Origin: an uncultured bacterium
GTDB taxonomy: Bacteria > Cyanobacteriota > Vampirovibrionia > Gastranaerophilales > Gastranaerophilaceae
Direction: 5' to 3'
NCBI GenBank assembly: GCA_950022495.1
Contig: CATLLJ010000003.1
Location: 76,277-140,276 of the forward strand
DNA length: 64,000 nt
The position numbers were made by a program, and so were the translations under genes. The notes below the pieces were generated by a model, which had not been told where the DNA came from, made no database searches, and saw only the letters and a program-made list of their open reading frames with translations. Numbering within the stretch: position 1 is the stretch's first letter; each line of letters opens with the position of its first letter. Positions 35,379 through 44,175 of this stretch are shown piece after piece.

Positions 35379-36777
35379 ATTCTTTGAAAACCTCTCCTCT
35401 ATGTTCATAACTATTGAACATGTCAAAACTTGCACATGCCGGTGACAATAATACTACATCCGGATTTAATTCAATACCTTTATCAATAGCACTTTCCATT
35501 GATGTTTCTTTAATTATATTTGTAAAGCCGTTTTTAATAAGATTTTGTTCAAAACGTTCGGTGGCTTCTCCTATTAAAATAACGGTTTTAATATGATTTT
35601 TTATAGAGTCGCAAAATTCGGTTAAATCAGTATTTTTATCTCTTCCCCCTGCGATAAGTGCAACATCCGTATTATTGAACGAATTTATTGCAACTATAGA
35701 AGCTTCAGGGTTTGTAGCTTTTGAATCATTATAGAATGTTATGCCATTATATTCTCTAACTTTTTCAAGGCGATGTTCCGGAGCTTTAAATTCCATAATT
35801 GCATTTTTGATTGTTTCGGTTGTAATTCTTCTATTATAATTACTAGCGAGTTCTGCACAAATTATTGCACACATAATATTTTGGTAATTATGATGTCCAA
35901 TAAGCGGACAATCTGAGAGTTTAATAACAGTTTTCACATCTCCGAATTCTTTAAATTTAATTTCATCATTTTCGATATAACAGCAATTGTCTCCGATATT
36001 TCCGTCAAAAAAGAAAAGAGTGTCTTTATCAATTTTAAGATTATTTGCAAATTCAACTAATTTTTCATCTTTTGCATTTAGTACCGCAAATGCTGCGTAT
36101 TTAAACGCTTTTGTTTTTGCGTTAAAGTAATTTTCTAAACCATTATGCCAATCAATATGATCCGGAGTAAAATTTGTCCAGACTGAAACGAAGGAACTAA
36201 AAAATTCTGTCATTTCAAGTTGAAAAGAGCTGGCTTCACAAACAAGCCAATCCAAATCTTCTTTATCAACAAGATCGCTTGCAGGAATGCCGATATTTCC
36301 GCAGGCTTTTGCCTTAAGTCCGGCTTTTTGCAGGATAAATTCTGTAAGTGCTGTTGTTGTTGTTTTTCCGTTAGTTCCGGTTATTGTAATAAATTGTTTT
36401 TGTGATTTATTTTCATTATTTTCTCGACTTGCAAATTCAAGTTCTGAAATTGTTTCGATGTGATTAGCTTTCAGCTTTTGAATTATATCACTATGTGGAG
36501 GAATTCCGGGACTTGTGACTGCATAATAAGCTCTTGATATGAATGTATCGGAATGTCCGCCATATTCAACATTTATCCCCAGTTCTTTAAGTTCTTCAAC
36601 TAAATGTAATCTATCCTGTGAAACATCATTTCCTTCTGTTAAATAAACATTGGCTCCGTGTCTTTTTGCAAGTTTTGCAGCTGCTATGCCACTTTTTGAA
36701 AGTCCGAGAACAAGAACTTTTTGTCCTCTTAAATCTTGAACATATTTACTTTTTTTTAAAAAATCAAAAAATCCCAT
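35359..36777 (-). CDS. murD: MurD, UDP-MurNAc-L-Ala D-Glu ligase
   Basis: A 472-residue Mur ligase. The N-terminal VLVLGLSKSGIAAAKLAKRH nucleotide-sugar domain precedes the ATP loop TGTNGKTTTTALTEFI near residue 130. Later come FTPDHIDWHNGLENYF and NDSKATNPEASIVAI, then GGRDKNTD in the C-terminal domain. It abuts mraY by one base. Confidence 0.95.
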   Translation of the reverse strand: MGFFDFLKKSKYVQDLRGQKVLVLGLSKSGIAAAKLAKRHGANVYLTEGNDVSQDRLHLVEELKELGINVEYGGHSDTFISRAYYAVTSPGIPPHSDIIQKLKANHIETISELEFASRENNENKSQKQFITITGTNGKTTTTALTEFILQKAGLKAKACGNIGIPASDLVDKEDLDWLVCEASSFQLEMTEFFSSFVSVWTNFTPDHIDWHNGLENYFNAKTKAFKYAAFAVLNAKDEKLVEFANNLKIDKDTLFFFDGNIGDNCCYIENDEIKFKEFGDVKTVIKLSDCPLIGHHNYQNIMCAIICAELASNYNRRITTETIKNAIMEFKAPEHRLEKVREYNGITFYNDSKATNPEASIVAINSFNNTDVALIAGGRDKNTDLTEFCDSIKNHIKTVILIGEATERFEQNLIKNGFTNIIKETSMESAIDKGIELNPDVVLLSPACASFDMFNSYEHRGEVFKEYVLSRV

Positions 36778-37757
36778 TATAAAATCCCTCTGCTAAATAA
36801 TTCAAATAAAACTACAGCCAGTGTTGATAATAGAAGTGATACTAAAGAAAAGACTGTTACAACTTTCTTTTCACTCCAGCCAAGAAGTTCAAAATGATGG
36901 TGAATTGGAGCCATTTTAAATACTCTTTTGCCTGTTGTTTTAAAACTTGCAACCTGAATAATTACTGATAAGGTTTCCATTACAAACACTCCGCCGATAA
37001 AGATGAGTAAAAATTCAAATTTACCAAGAACCGCTAAAGTTCCTAATAAGCCTCCAATAGCAAGCGAACCGGTATCACCCATAAATACTTCAGCTTTTGG
37101 TTTGTTGAATTTTAAAAATCCTAACAATGCTCCTGCTACTGCGGCTGAAATTATTGCTAATTCAATTTCTCCTAAGCCGTAAGAAATAATTGAACATGCT
37201 ATAAATGCCGGTACTCCGCATCCTGCAGCAAGTCCGTCTAAACCGTCCGTCAAGTTGTAAGCATTAGAAGCTCCGGTAATAATAAATACTGCTAAAAACG
37301 GGTAAAACCATTTTAAATCAAGAGAAAGGTTTCCGATAGCGAAATTGCAAGCTGTTGGATTTGTTAATAACAATGCAAATGTAGGTAATAGTGCAGTTGC
37401 AATTTGTCTGAATAATTTTTCCCTAGGTGTTAAACCATCGTTGCCTTTGCCTTTAATTTTAATATAATCATCCTGAAATCCTGCAACTGTATAACAAATT
37501 AATGTAATAAGTGCTGTAGATGCCATCAAAGTAACTTTTTGAGCCATAGACAGAACGATTATTGAAGTAACCAGTACCGCTGCAATTATAAATACTCCGC
37601 CCGTTGTTGGGGTTCCTTCTTTTTTCGCGTGGTTTTCAGGTGCAACATCTTTAATATATTGTCCTATTGTTTTCTTTTTTAACATATCAATATAAGGTAT
37701 GCCGAAAAGCATACATAAAACCATTCCAAGTAAGAATGCTACTGCTGCCATTATCAT
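36777..37757 (-). CDS. mraY: MraY, phospho-MurNAc-pentapeptide transferase
   Basis: A 326-residue polytopic protein with the MraY signatures NAYNLTDGLDGLAAGCG, KFNKPKAEVFMGDTGSLAIG and PIHHHFELLGWSE, and DDYIKIKGKGNDGLT in the first cytoplasmic loop. It forms lipid I. It overlaps murF by four bases (37754-37757). Confidence 0.96.
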   Translation of the reverse strand: MIMAAVAFLLGMVLCMLFGIPYIDMLKKKTIGQYIKDVAPENHAKKEGTPTTGGVFIIAAVLVTSIIVLSMAQKVTLMASTALITLICYTVAGFQDDYIKIKGKGNDGLTPREKLFRQIATALLPTFALLLTNPTACNFAIGNLSLDLKWFYPFLAVFIITGASNAYNLTDGLDGLAAGCGVPAFIACSIISYGLGEIELAIISAAVAGALLGFLKFNKPKAEVFMGDTGSLAIGGLLGTLAVLGKFEFLLIFIGGVFVMETLSVIIQVASFKTTGKRVFKMAPIHHHFELLGWSEKKVVTVFSLVSLLLSTLAVVLFELFSRGIL

Positions 37758-39115
37758 AATTTATCTGTCCCTCTTTTTATCTCTTCCAAAATTTCTTCAA
37801 ATTTCATTGCTCTTGAAGCTTTTAAAAATATTGTATATTTATTGTCTAAATTTTTAAGTATGTAATCTGCGGCTTCTTTATTTGTTGTAAATTTTTCAAC
37901 TTCAAACCCTTTAGAAATAAGTTCATTACCTATTTCAGCGGCTAAATCCCCTACAGTTATATATTTTACAGGTTTTGTTTTGAAAAATCCTTTTTTTAAG
38001 TTTTTGTTTAGATTTGCAATATATTCACCGACTTCTCTGTGGTAAGTTTGCTCATTTTCACCTAATTCACCCATATCGCCCATAATAACAACAGGTTTGT
38101 CATATAGTTCAATAAATGTTTTAACTGAAGCTTTCATTGAATCAGGATTTGCATTGTAGCTGTCGTTGATAAATTTTAAACCATTGATTTCTTCAACTTC
38201 CCATCTTTTTTCAATAGGTCGGTATTGGGCTAATCCCTGACGAATTTCTTCAAAAGACATACCTGTATGGATGCCTAATTCTATTGCAGGGATTGCGTTT
38301 TCAATGTTATAATCACCTTCAACATTCAGTTCAAAATCGTGACCAAGGTATCTGAATTTAGAATAGGATGGTGCTTTTTTTAATATTTTTACGTCTTTTA
38401 ATGAGTAATAAACTTTATCTCCATTATAATTAACGTGTTTCTTTATTATATCCTGATTTTTTGCAAATAGAACGCCTTCCGGATTTAGTCCGGTTGTAAT
38501 TTCACATTTTGCAATTGCAATATTATCAAGGCTTCCAAGTCTTCCAACATGTGCAGAGCCTGAATTTGTTATTACTGCATAATCATGGTGTAAATGTTTA
38601 GAAATTAATTCAATTTCACCTAAACCTCTCATTCCCATTTCAACAATTAAAACCTCGGTGTCAGGTTCCATACTCAAAACAGTCTGACAAAAACCGATTT
38701 CATTATTGTGGTTTGAATATGTTTTATGAGTCTTGAATTTTTGGCTTAGGACAGAATAGATTATTTCTTTTGTTGTTGTTTTTCCGGAACTTCCGGTAAT
38801 TCCAATAATATAAGGCAAATGTTTTTTCTGTATATAATATTCTGCAAGTTTTAAATATGCATCCAGTGTATTTTCAACTTTTAATACAAGTTTTGCATTT
38901 TCTGTAACTTTATCTTGAGTTGTAAAATAGGCATTTATATCCGGGTTATCAATAAATTGTTCCCCGTCAAAATTAGCACCTTTTAAGGGTAAATAAATAT
39001 CTGAAGGTGTTATTTTTCTGGTGTCCGTGGATATCCCAAATTCCTGATTATCCACGATTTCATCTTTTAATACAACCGCTCCCGTTGCCTTTATCAAATC
39101 TTGTTTAAACATCAT
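37754..39115 (-). CDS. murF: MurF, UDP-MurNAc-tripeptide D-Ala-D-Ala ligase
   Basis: A 453-residue Mur ligase. The N-terminal domain holds GISTDTRKITPSDIYLPLKG, the ATP loop is ITGSSGKTTTKEIIY near residue 110, followed by NHNNEIGFCQTVL and INDSYNANPDSMKAS. It is the first gene of the cluster. The divergent rplU promoter shares its upstream region (39116-39283). Confidence 0.95.
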   Translation of the reverse strand: MMFKQDLIKATGAVVLKDEIVDNQEFGISTDTRKITPSDIYLPLKGANFDGEQFIDNPDINAYFTTQDKVTENAKLVLKVENTLDAYLKLAEYYIQKKHLPYIIGITGSSGKTTTKEIIYSVLSQKFKTHKTYSNHNNEIGFCQTVLSMEPDTEVLIVEMGMRGLGEIELISKHLHHDYAVITNSGSAHVGRLGSLDNIAIAKCEITTGLNPEGVLFAKNQDIIKKHVNYNGDKVYYSLKDVKILKKAPSYSKFRYLGHDFELNVEGDYNIENAIPAIELGIHTGMSFEEIRQGLAQYRPIEKRWEVEEINGLKFINDSYNANPDSMKASVKTFIELYDKPVVIMGDMGELGENEQTYHREVGEYIANLNKNLKKGFFKTKPVKYITVGDLAAEIGNELISKGFEVEKFTTNKEAADYILKNLDNKYTIFLKASRAMKFEEILEEIKRGTDKL

Positions 39116-39175
39116 AACCTAATAATACTGCAAATAATCAACTAAAACAATAACGTTAATAAATATTAAAAGTAC

Positions 39176-39204
39176 TTGACATCAAGTTATGACTGGATGA
39201 TAAT
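39176..39204 (+). promoter_or_regulatory. Strong sigma-70 promoter of rplU-rpmA
   Basis: TTGACA (39176-39181) and GATAAT (39199-39204) are separated by 17 bases. The 79-base leader before rplU has a GGTT-ACGA-AACC hairpin (39252-39263) that might be an L21-type autoregulatory leader; this is only possible. Confidence 0.75.
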
Positions 39205-39283
39205 AACTATACGTGATTACTCGGGTCAATCGTTTATAAAACCCCTAAAAGGTTACGAAACCCCAATTGAAAGGAAATTGAAA

Positions 39284-39634
39284 ATGTACGCAATTGTAGA
39301 AACTGGCGGAAAACAATATCAAGTAGAAGAAGGTCGCTACGTTGATGTTGAATTATTAGATGGCGAAAAAGATGCAAAAATCGTTTTTGACAAAGTTGTT
39401 ATGGTTGTAAACGGTAAAAAATCAAAAGTTGGACAACCTTATGTAAACGGTGCTTCTGCTGAAGGCAAAATCATGTTACATGACAAATCTAAAAAAGTTA
39501 TTGTTTACAAACAAAGACCTAAAAAAGGTTATAGAAAAAAACAAGGTCACAGACAAGGTTTTACAAGAGTTATGATTTCTAAAATCAGAACTTCTGCTAA
39601 AAAGTCTGTAGCCGAAGAAACAGCTGCTGAATAA
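39284..39634 (+). CDS. rplU: Ribosomal protein bL21
   Basis: A 116-residue protein starting [20 protein letters not shown], with [20 protein letters not shown] and the C-terminal [19 protein letters not shown], as in bL21. The start is the ATG at 39284 with AAAGGAAA upstream; a longer reading from the promoter -35 is an artefact. An Ala/Glu-rich tail (EETAAE) follows the core. Confidence 0.97.
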   Translation: MYAIVETGGKQYQVEEGRYVDVELLDGEKDAKIVFDKVVMVVNGKKSKVGQPYVNGASAEGKIMLHDKSKKVIVYKQRPKKGYRKKQGHRQGFTRVMISKIRTSAKKSVAEETAAE

Positions 39635-39683
39635 GTAGCCTAATTCGTATAAAGTACAAGTAGTAAAAAGGAGAAAATGAAAA

Positions 39684-39938
39684 ATGGCACATAAGAAAGG
39701 TATGGGATCTACCCGTAACGGCCGCGACTCCGAAGCGAAGCGTTTAGGCGTTAAAAAATTCGGCGGAGAAGTTGTTAAAGCTGGTAACATCCTTGTTAGA
39801 CAAAGAGGAACTAAAATTCACCCTGGTAACAATGTAGGTATCGGGTCAGATGATACATTATTTGCATTGATTGACGGTGTTGTTAAATTTGAACCACACA
39901 GACGTGACAGAAAACAAGTTAGTGTATATTCTGCATAG
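39684..39938 (+). CDS. rpmA: Ribosomal protein bL27
   Basis: An 84-residue protein: [20 protein letters not shown], then [19 protein letters not shown]. The N-terminus starts directly at AHKKG, so it is not the form that needs Prp protease cleavage. It follows rplU in the usual order. Confidence 0.97.
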   Translation: MAHKKGMGSTRNGRDSEAKRLGVKKFGGEVVKAGNILVRQRGTKIHPGNNVGIGSDDTLFALIDGVVKFEPHRRDRKQVSVYSA

Positions 39939-39962
39939 TTGTTCAAGTTATTGTGAATTATA

Positions 39963-39995
39963 AAAAGAACCGGATTATTTAATCCGGTTCTTTTA
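39963..39995 (+). terminator. Strong rho-independent terminator after rpmA
   Basis: AAAGAACCGGATT pairs with AATCCGGTTCTTT around ATTT, followed by T residues. Confidence 0.9.
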
Positions 39996-40021
39996 CTATT
40001 TATATTCCGACATAAATTTGT

Positions 40022-40303
40022 TTAACATTCAGCTTTAACTTCGTCATTGCAGCCCATCAGAGCACCTTTGATTTCAAGCTGGCTGCCATCTGGGGCTTCA
40101 AACATTGGAACATTGGCAAACTGTGCCATTACGTTTTGTAATCCCGGAATGTCTCTGCCTATAACGCAGTAATCATTTTTTACTCCAGTACCATAACCCA
40201 TAAGTCCAAGTTTTACGTCGTTTTTTATACCATTGGTTGCAGAAGTTTTGCCAACGGAAGTTGTTTTATTTATACCATTTAAGTTAATACCGTCTAATGC
40301 CAT
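40022..40303 (-). CDS. Small uncharacterised protein
   Basis: A 93-residue protein, Gly/Asn-rich at the N-terminus (MALDGINLNGINKTTSVG). It has no signal peptide, no membrane segment and three Cys residues, two near the C-terminus (MGCNDEVKAEC). A ribosome-site-like GGAGATAG lies upstream of the ATG. No family recognised. Confidence 0.5.
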   Translation of the reverse strand: MALDGINLNGINKTTSVGKTSATNGIKNDVKLGLMGYGTGVKNDYCVIGRDIPGLQNVMAQFANVPMFEAPDGSQLEIKGALMGCNDEVKAEC

Positions 40304-40407
40304 TACTCTATCTCCATATATTATGCTCTCTATACTTTAATAAAGTTTTTTGAAAAGTCATTATTTCAGAAAGGGAATCTTTTGTTACATTTCTTAAATT
40401 TTTGGTA

Positions 40408-40435
40408 TTGTTTAATTCTTGGAGTTTGATATAAT
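40408..40435 (+). promoter_or_regulatory. Promoter of the poly-G-linked pilin gene
   Basis: TTGTTT and TATAAT are separated by 16 bases, 26 bases before the ATG at 40462. It drives the short poly-G leader frame described next. Confidence 0.5.
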
Positions 40436-40461
40436 AATTACAGATTTGAAAAGGAGAGAAA

Positions 40462-40512
40462 ATGCTAAGAATAAGAAATAACAATAAAAATCGGGGGGGG
40501 GTAACCTTTTAA
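40462..40512 (+). other. Out-of-frame leader ORF of the pilin gene, read as 9 G
   Basis: The ATG has an ideal ribosome site (AAAAGGAGAG six bases upstream). With nine G the frame runs 16 codons (MLRIRNNNKNRGGVTF) and stops at TAA 40510. With ten G (or seven) the same start would read through into the pilin frame, giving a leader ending CGCCNRFA before FTLAEV. This makes the short frame the probable OFF state of a slipped-strand switch, or a one-base assembly error. Confidence 0.7.
40493..40501 (+). repeat. Homopolymeric G9 tract (pilin leader)
   Basis: Nine consecutive G, preceded by TC and followed by TAACC, lying between a strong start codon and the pilin frame. The window is AT-rich and has only one other run this long (62380-62388). 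Confidence 0.95.
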
Positions 40513-40526
40513 GGCTCTCCAAGTCA

Positions 40527-41300
40527 GTGTTTTGCGGATGTTGTAATCGTTTTGCATTTACCCTTGCAGAAGTTTTAATAACCCTTGGTGTTATCGGTGT
40601 TGTTGCCGGAATGACTTTGCCTAATTTGATTCATAAGGCTCAAGATAGGGCGGCTATTTCTCAATTGAAAAAAGCTTATTCAGTGTTAAATCAAGCTTTT
40701 CGTCGTGCGGTGGACGAATATGGTCCGGTTGACAGCTGGTGCGACGCCGATAATTATAGAAGCGGTGGCGATAGGGCTGAGTGTACGGAAATGATTCCCA
40801 AAATTTTATCACAATATATTTCTATGCAGAATTCAAGAGTGCAGGTAACTTATAAAAATAGAGTTAAGGGTGGAACTTTCTCTATGGGATCTAATTTTAA
40901 AAATAATACTACTTTTGTGCTAAATGATGGTACAATTTTGTATTTTTATATATCACCAGGTGATAATTATAGCAGTAACTGGTGTAAAGAATCAAAAGAT
41001 GTGGTTGGTGCACGTAGATTTTATTATCACTGTGGTCAAGTTTTTGTAGATGTAACAGGAAAAAGTAAGCCAAATGTAAATAATAAAGATTTCTTTGCCT
41101 TTCAAATATATCAGGATGGTATTGCTCCTATGGGAAACAGGGCTGATGAAAAATCTTCATACTATTATACTTTCAATAGTGCTTGCAAAAGTGAGGTTGG
41201 TGCTTACGGTGCCTGTACCGGATGGGTTCTTGATATTGGGAATATGGACTATCAGTATTGTAATGATTTGAGTTATACAGGCAAAACTCAATGCCATTAA
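40527..41300 (+). CDS. Type IV pilin-like protein, probably phase-variable
   Basis: A 257-residue frame read from a weak GTG. It has the prepilin core RFAFTLAEVLITLGVIGVVAG (given here as the motif FTLAEVLITLGVIGVV), then a helix (SQLKKAYSVLNQAFRRAVDE) and a Cys-rich globular domain with about ten Cys. Cleavage is expected before F of FTLAEV. The GTG lacks a clear ribosome site, whereas the upstream ATG at 40462 has a perfect one but is one base out of frame because of the G9 tract. The protein is thus probably ON only at other tract lengths. Its stop shares TTAA with rqcP. Confidence 0.8.
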   Translation: MFCGCCNRFAFTLAEVLITLGVIGVVAGMTLPNLIHKAQDRAAISQLKKAYSVLNQAFRRAVDEYGPVDSWCDADNYRSGGDRAECTEMIPKILSQYISMQNSRVQVTYKNRVKGGTFSMGSNFKNNTTFVLNDGTILYFYISPGDNYSSNWCKESKDVVGARRFYYHCGQVFVDVTGKSKPNVNNKDFFAFQIYQDGIAPMGNRADEKSSYYYTFNSACKSEVGAYGACTGWVLDIGNMDYQYCNDLSYTGKTQCH

Positions 41301-41545
41301 TCTGTTAACAATTCATATAAAGTTGATGATTCTTGAATACTTACATTCCCTGTTGGAACCTTTAGCACTTTTGCAATAACTTTTCTACTGGCATATTCAA
41401 TAGTGATAATATCGCCTTCTTTGAGCTGTTTTGCGGGTTTTGCGGGATTGTTATTAACCAGAACTCTTCCCATGTCTGATACTTCATTAGCAACTGTGCG
41501 TCGTTTTATCAATCTTGATACTTTTAAAAATTTATCTAATCTCAT
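41297..41545 (-). CDS. rqcP: S4-domain RNA-binding protein RqcP/YabO type
   Basis: An 82-residue S4-domain protein starting MRLDKFLKVSRLIKRRTVANEV, nearly the classical YabO/Hsp15 wording, with VLVNNNPAKPAKQLKEGD. In Bacillus this protein works with RqcH in tagging stalled 50S-bound nascent chains. No other RQC gene is adjacent. Confidence 0.88.
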   Translation of the reverse strand: MRLDKFLKVSRLIKRRTVANEVSDMGRVLVNNNPAKPAKQLKEGDIITIEYASRKVIAKVLKVPTGNVSIQESSTLYELLTD

Positions 41546-41610
41546 AATGTTTATATTTTACCACATATTAATATTTTATGATATAATTTGCTTGAGGGAG
41601 TGTTGTTTAT

Positions 41611-42441
41611 ATGAAAAAGATATTATCACTATTATGTATATGTTTATTCATGTTACTTTCAGCGGTGAAAGCCTCTGCTGAAAATATTAAGTTTGTTCAG
41701 ATTACCGATGTTCATTTATCCGTTGAGTCTGAATACTCTCAAAAGGTTTTGAAAAGTGCAATTGATGATATAAATAAGCAAGAAAATATAGCTTTTGTTG
41801 TCTTCACAGGTGATAATATTAACAGTCCAAAGCCTGAAAATTTAAAAACTTTTGCAAAAATAATAAGTAAATTAAAAGTTCCATATTATGTAGCAGTTGG
41901 AAATCATGATGTTTACAAGTCTAAAAATATGTCTAAGGTTGAGTACTATGAAACTTTACGTGATGGTCATCCGTTATTTTTTCAACGCTCTGCAAATTAT
42001 TTATTTAAGAAAAAAGAGTTTGTATTCTTAATTGCTGACGGAGCAAAAGAAGTTGTACCGGGCTCTATAGGCTATTACAGACAGGATACTCTGGATTGGA
42101 TTGATGATGAGTTATCAAAATACAAAAACAGACCGGTTGTGATATTCCAGCATTTTCCTGTTGAATACCCTGATGGAGTGGATTCTAGAATTCGCACTCA
42201 TAAAACTTACAGGGTTGAAGATTATCAAGAAATTCTCGAAAAACACCATAATGTTTTAGCTATTATTTCCGGACATTTCCATGTTAATTCAGAATCCATG
42301 AAGGATGGTATTTATCATATTTCAACTCCATCTTTAATAGCTCTTCCGCAATCTTACAAAATTATTGATATAGTTACTACAAAGGAATTTTCTCCAATTA
42401 TCTATACTCAATTAAGAGAATTCCCTATTGAAGAAGAATAG
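41611..42441 (+). CDS. Secreted calcineurin-like metallophosphoesterase
   Basis: A 276-residue protein with a Sec signal peptide (MKKILSLLCICLFMLLSAVK). The metallophosphoesterase motifs are present in order: QITDVHLS (DxH), FTGDNI (GDx), GNHDVY (GNHD), QHFPVEY and SGHFHVN (GHxH). These bind two metals. Its substrate is unknown. A paralogue with an N-terminal membrane anchor lies at 58672-59661 with the same motifs, so this organism keeps a small family of them. Confidence 0.85.
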   Translation: MKKILSLLCICLFMLLSAVKASAENIKFVQITDVHLSVESEYSQKVLKSAIDDINKQENIAFVVFTGDNINSPKPENLKTFAKIISKLKVPYYVAVGNHDVYKSKNMSKVEYYETLRDGHPLFFQRSANYLFKKKEFVFLIADGAKEVVPGSIGYYRQDTLDWIDDELSKYKNRPVVIFQHFPVEYPDGVDSRIRTHKTYRVEDYQEILEKHHNVLAIISGHFHVNSESMKDGIYHISTPSLIALPQSYKIIDIVTTKEFSPIIYTQLREFPIEEE

Positions 42442-42442
42442 T

Positions 42443-42751
42443 TTATTTACAGAAAAGTTTTTTTAAGAATTTTCCAATGTCTTTTCTGAAAATGATGGCT
42501 CCTGCGGCTAGAGCAATTCCGCCAAATATTTTAAGAACCTGCGGGAACTTATAGGTATTAAGCTTTTTAGCGTTTTTTCGTCCGACGTATAAATCGTGTT
42601 CCATCTGGTTAAATATTTTTTCGCCCTCAATTGGGGAATATACAACAACAGACGGTAATTTATCCGGCGGAGTTATAACACCCACCGGAGTGCGTGTATC
42701 ATAATGCATGTGCTTATTTGCAGGATTGTCTATTTGTAACCTTTCTACCAT
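42443..42751 (-). CDS. Small single-span membrane protein
   Basis: A 102-residue protein. A polar N-terminal 65 residues precede one membrane helix (VLKIFGGIALAAGAIIF) and a basic tail (GKFLKKLFCK). No signal peptide or domain is recognised. It converges with the phosphoesterase, one base apart. Confidence 0.5.
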   Translation of the reverse strand: MVERLQIDNPANKHMHYDTRTPVGVITPPDKLPSVVVYSPIEGEKIFNQMEHDLYVGRKNAKKLNTYKFPQVLKIFGGIALAAGAIIFRKDIGKFLKKLFCK

Positions 42752-42842
42752 ATATTAATTAAAACAATTTTTGGTTTAAAATTGCTATTAAATCGCTATA
42801 TTTTGTAAATAAATATTACTTTGTTTTGATGAAATCTTTTAT

Positions 42843-42871
42843 TGACTTGATTTTTTTTATTTTTTTATATA
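42843..42871 (+). promoter_or_regulatory. Sigma-70 promoter of rplJ-rplL
   Basis: TTGACT (42843-42848) and TATATA (42866-42871) are separated by 17 bases, at the head of the long rplJ leader. Confidence 0.6.
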
Positions 42872-42883
42872 TAGTTAACCTAT

Positions 42884-43085
42884 AGCCGCAGACAATTAGC
42901 GGGCGGGCACTAAAGGGGTGGTCGTAATAAGACCTAAACCGAAATGCCAGAGTCCTTAATATTCCAGCTAATCGAGGTTACACGAAAGTAAATAGCATTA
43001 TAGACTTATGTGTAAGATTTTGCGGTAAAACTGATAAAGCAAAATCTTTTTCAGTTTTATTAGGTCGATAAATACAATTAACGAT
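42884..43085 (+). ncRNA. Ribosomal protein L10 leader
   Basis: The roughly 250 bases between promoter and rplJ contain the G-rich, structured stretch beginning CCGCAGACAATTAGCGGGCG and continuing through GGTGGTCGTAATAAGACC, which can fold into several helices. Its position directly before rplJ fits the L10/L12-binding autoregulatory leader known from many bacteria. The exact Rfam boundaries cannot be set by eye. Confidence 0.6.
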
Positions 43086-43122
43086 TGGTATTCAATCGTC
43101 GCAGAAATCAAAGGAGCTACAA

Positions 43123-43644
43123 ATGTCAACAAAAGCATTTAAATCAGAAAAAATTGACGAAATTAAATCAAAAATCGAAAAAGCTCAAGTTGCAGTTATT
43201 ACCGAATATAGAGGTTTAACCGTTGAAGATATCACTAAATTAAGACGTGAAATTCAAAAAGACGGCGGTGACTACATGGTTACCAAAAATACTCTAGCAA
43301 AAATCGCTGTTAAAGGTACAGAATATGAAGCTTTAACTGAAAAATTAACTGGACCTATCGCTTTGGCTTTCGGTTTTGAAGATCCTGTAAGCCCTGCAAA
43401 AGCTGTTACTAAATTTATCAAAGAATCTAAAAAAGGCGAAATTTTAGGTGCTGTTTTAGATGGTAAATTATTATCAGTTGAAGAAACAAAAGCATTAGCT
43501 GCTCTTCCTTCAAAAGAAGAACTTTATGCAAAAATGCTTGGTTCAATCAACTCTCCAGCTTCAGGTATTGTTGGATCAATCAACGCAGTTATGGCTCAAC
43601 TTACAAGAGCAATGGCTGCTGTCAGAGATCAAAAAGCTGCATAG
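43123..43644 (+). CDS. rplJ: Ribosomal protein uL10
   Basis: A 173-residue protein: KSEKIDEIKSKIEKAQVAVI, TEYRGLTVEDITKLRREI, MVTKNTLAKIAVKGT, and an Ala-rich C-terminus that anchors L12 dimers. CAAAGGAGC lies ten bases before the ATG. Confidence 0.97.
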   Translation: MSTKAFKSEKIDEIKSKIEKAQVAVITEYRGLTVEDITKLRREIQKDGGDYMVTKNTLAKIAVKGTEYEALTEKLTGPIALAFGFEDPVSPAKAVTKFIKESKKGEILGAVLDGKLLSVEETKALAALPSKEELYAKMLGSINSPASGIVGSINAVMAQLTRAMAAVRDQKAA

Positions 43645-43728
43645 TCTATTTGCAGCAAATTTATTCAGGTCTTTGTGCCTGACAATGTATTAGTAAAAAA
43701 CTCAAATAAAAATAAAAGGAGAAAAACA

Positions 43729-44100
43729 ATGAGTGTAGAAGCAATTTTAGAATCAATTGAAAAATTAACATTATTAGAAGCAGCTGAATTAGTAAAAGCT
43801 ATGGAAGAAAAATTCGGCGTATCAGCAGCAGCTCCAGTTGCAGTTGCAGCAGCTCCAGCAGCAGCAGCTCCAGCAGAAGATGCTGATGCAGAAGTTTCTG
43901 TTGTATTAGCTTCAGTTCCAGCTGATAAGAAAATCGCTGTATTAAAAGAAGTTAGAACTTTAACAGGTTTAGGCTTAAAAGAAGCTAAAGACTTAGTTGA
44001 AGCAGCTCCTAAAGCAGTTAAAGAAAATATCAAAAAAGAAGAAGCAGCTGAAATTAAGAAAACTCTTGAAGCAGCTGGTGCTGTTGTTGAAATCAAGTAG
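43729..44100 (+). CDS. rplL: Ribosomal protein bL12 (L7/L12)
   Basis: A 123-residue protein starting [20 protein letters not shown]. An Ala/Pro hinge is followed by the C-terminal domain ([20 protein letters not shown], then ending VVEIK). AAAGGAGA precedes the ATG. The stop is followed by a tetraloop terminator, after which a second L12-CTD gene begins. Confidence 0.97.
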   Translation: MSVEAILESIEKLTLLEAAELVKAMEEKFGVSAAAPVAVAAAPAAAAPAEDADAEVSVVLASVPADKKIAVLKEVRTLTGLGLKEAKDLVEAAPKAVKENIKKEEAAEIKKTLEAAGAVVEIK

Positions 44101-44134
44101 TTTGATTTTTAACAATAAATATGATATTATGAAT

Positions 44135-44160
44135 GGGCAATCGAAAGGTTGCTCATTTTT
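44135..44160 (+). terminator. GAAA-tetraloop terminator between rplL and the L12-CTD gene
   Basis: GGGCAATC pairs with GGTTGCTC (two G-U pairs) around GAAA, followed by ATTTTT. It may reduce readthrough from the abundant rplJ-rplL message into the next gene. Confidence 0.75.
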
Positions 44161-44175
44161 CATGAGGATTTCAAT

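Noticed and set aside
43665-44096. A 143-residue minus-strand frame rich in Ala/Ser over rplL
   Set aside because: It is the mirror of the Ala-rich bL12 hinge; rplL is certain and the frame has no start signal.
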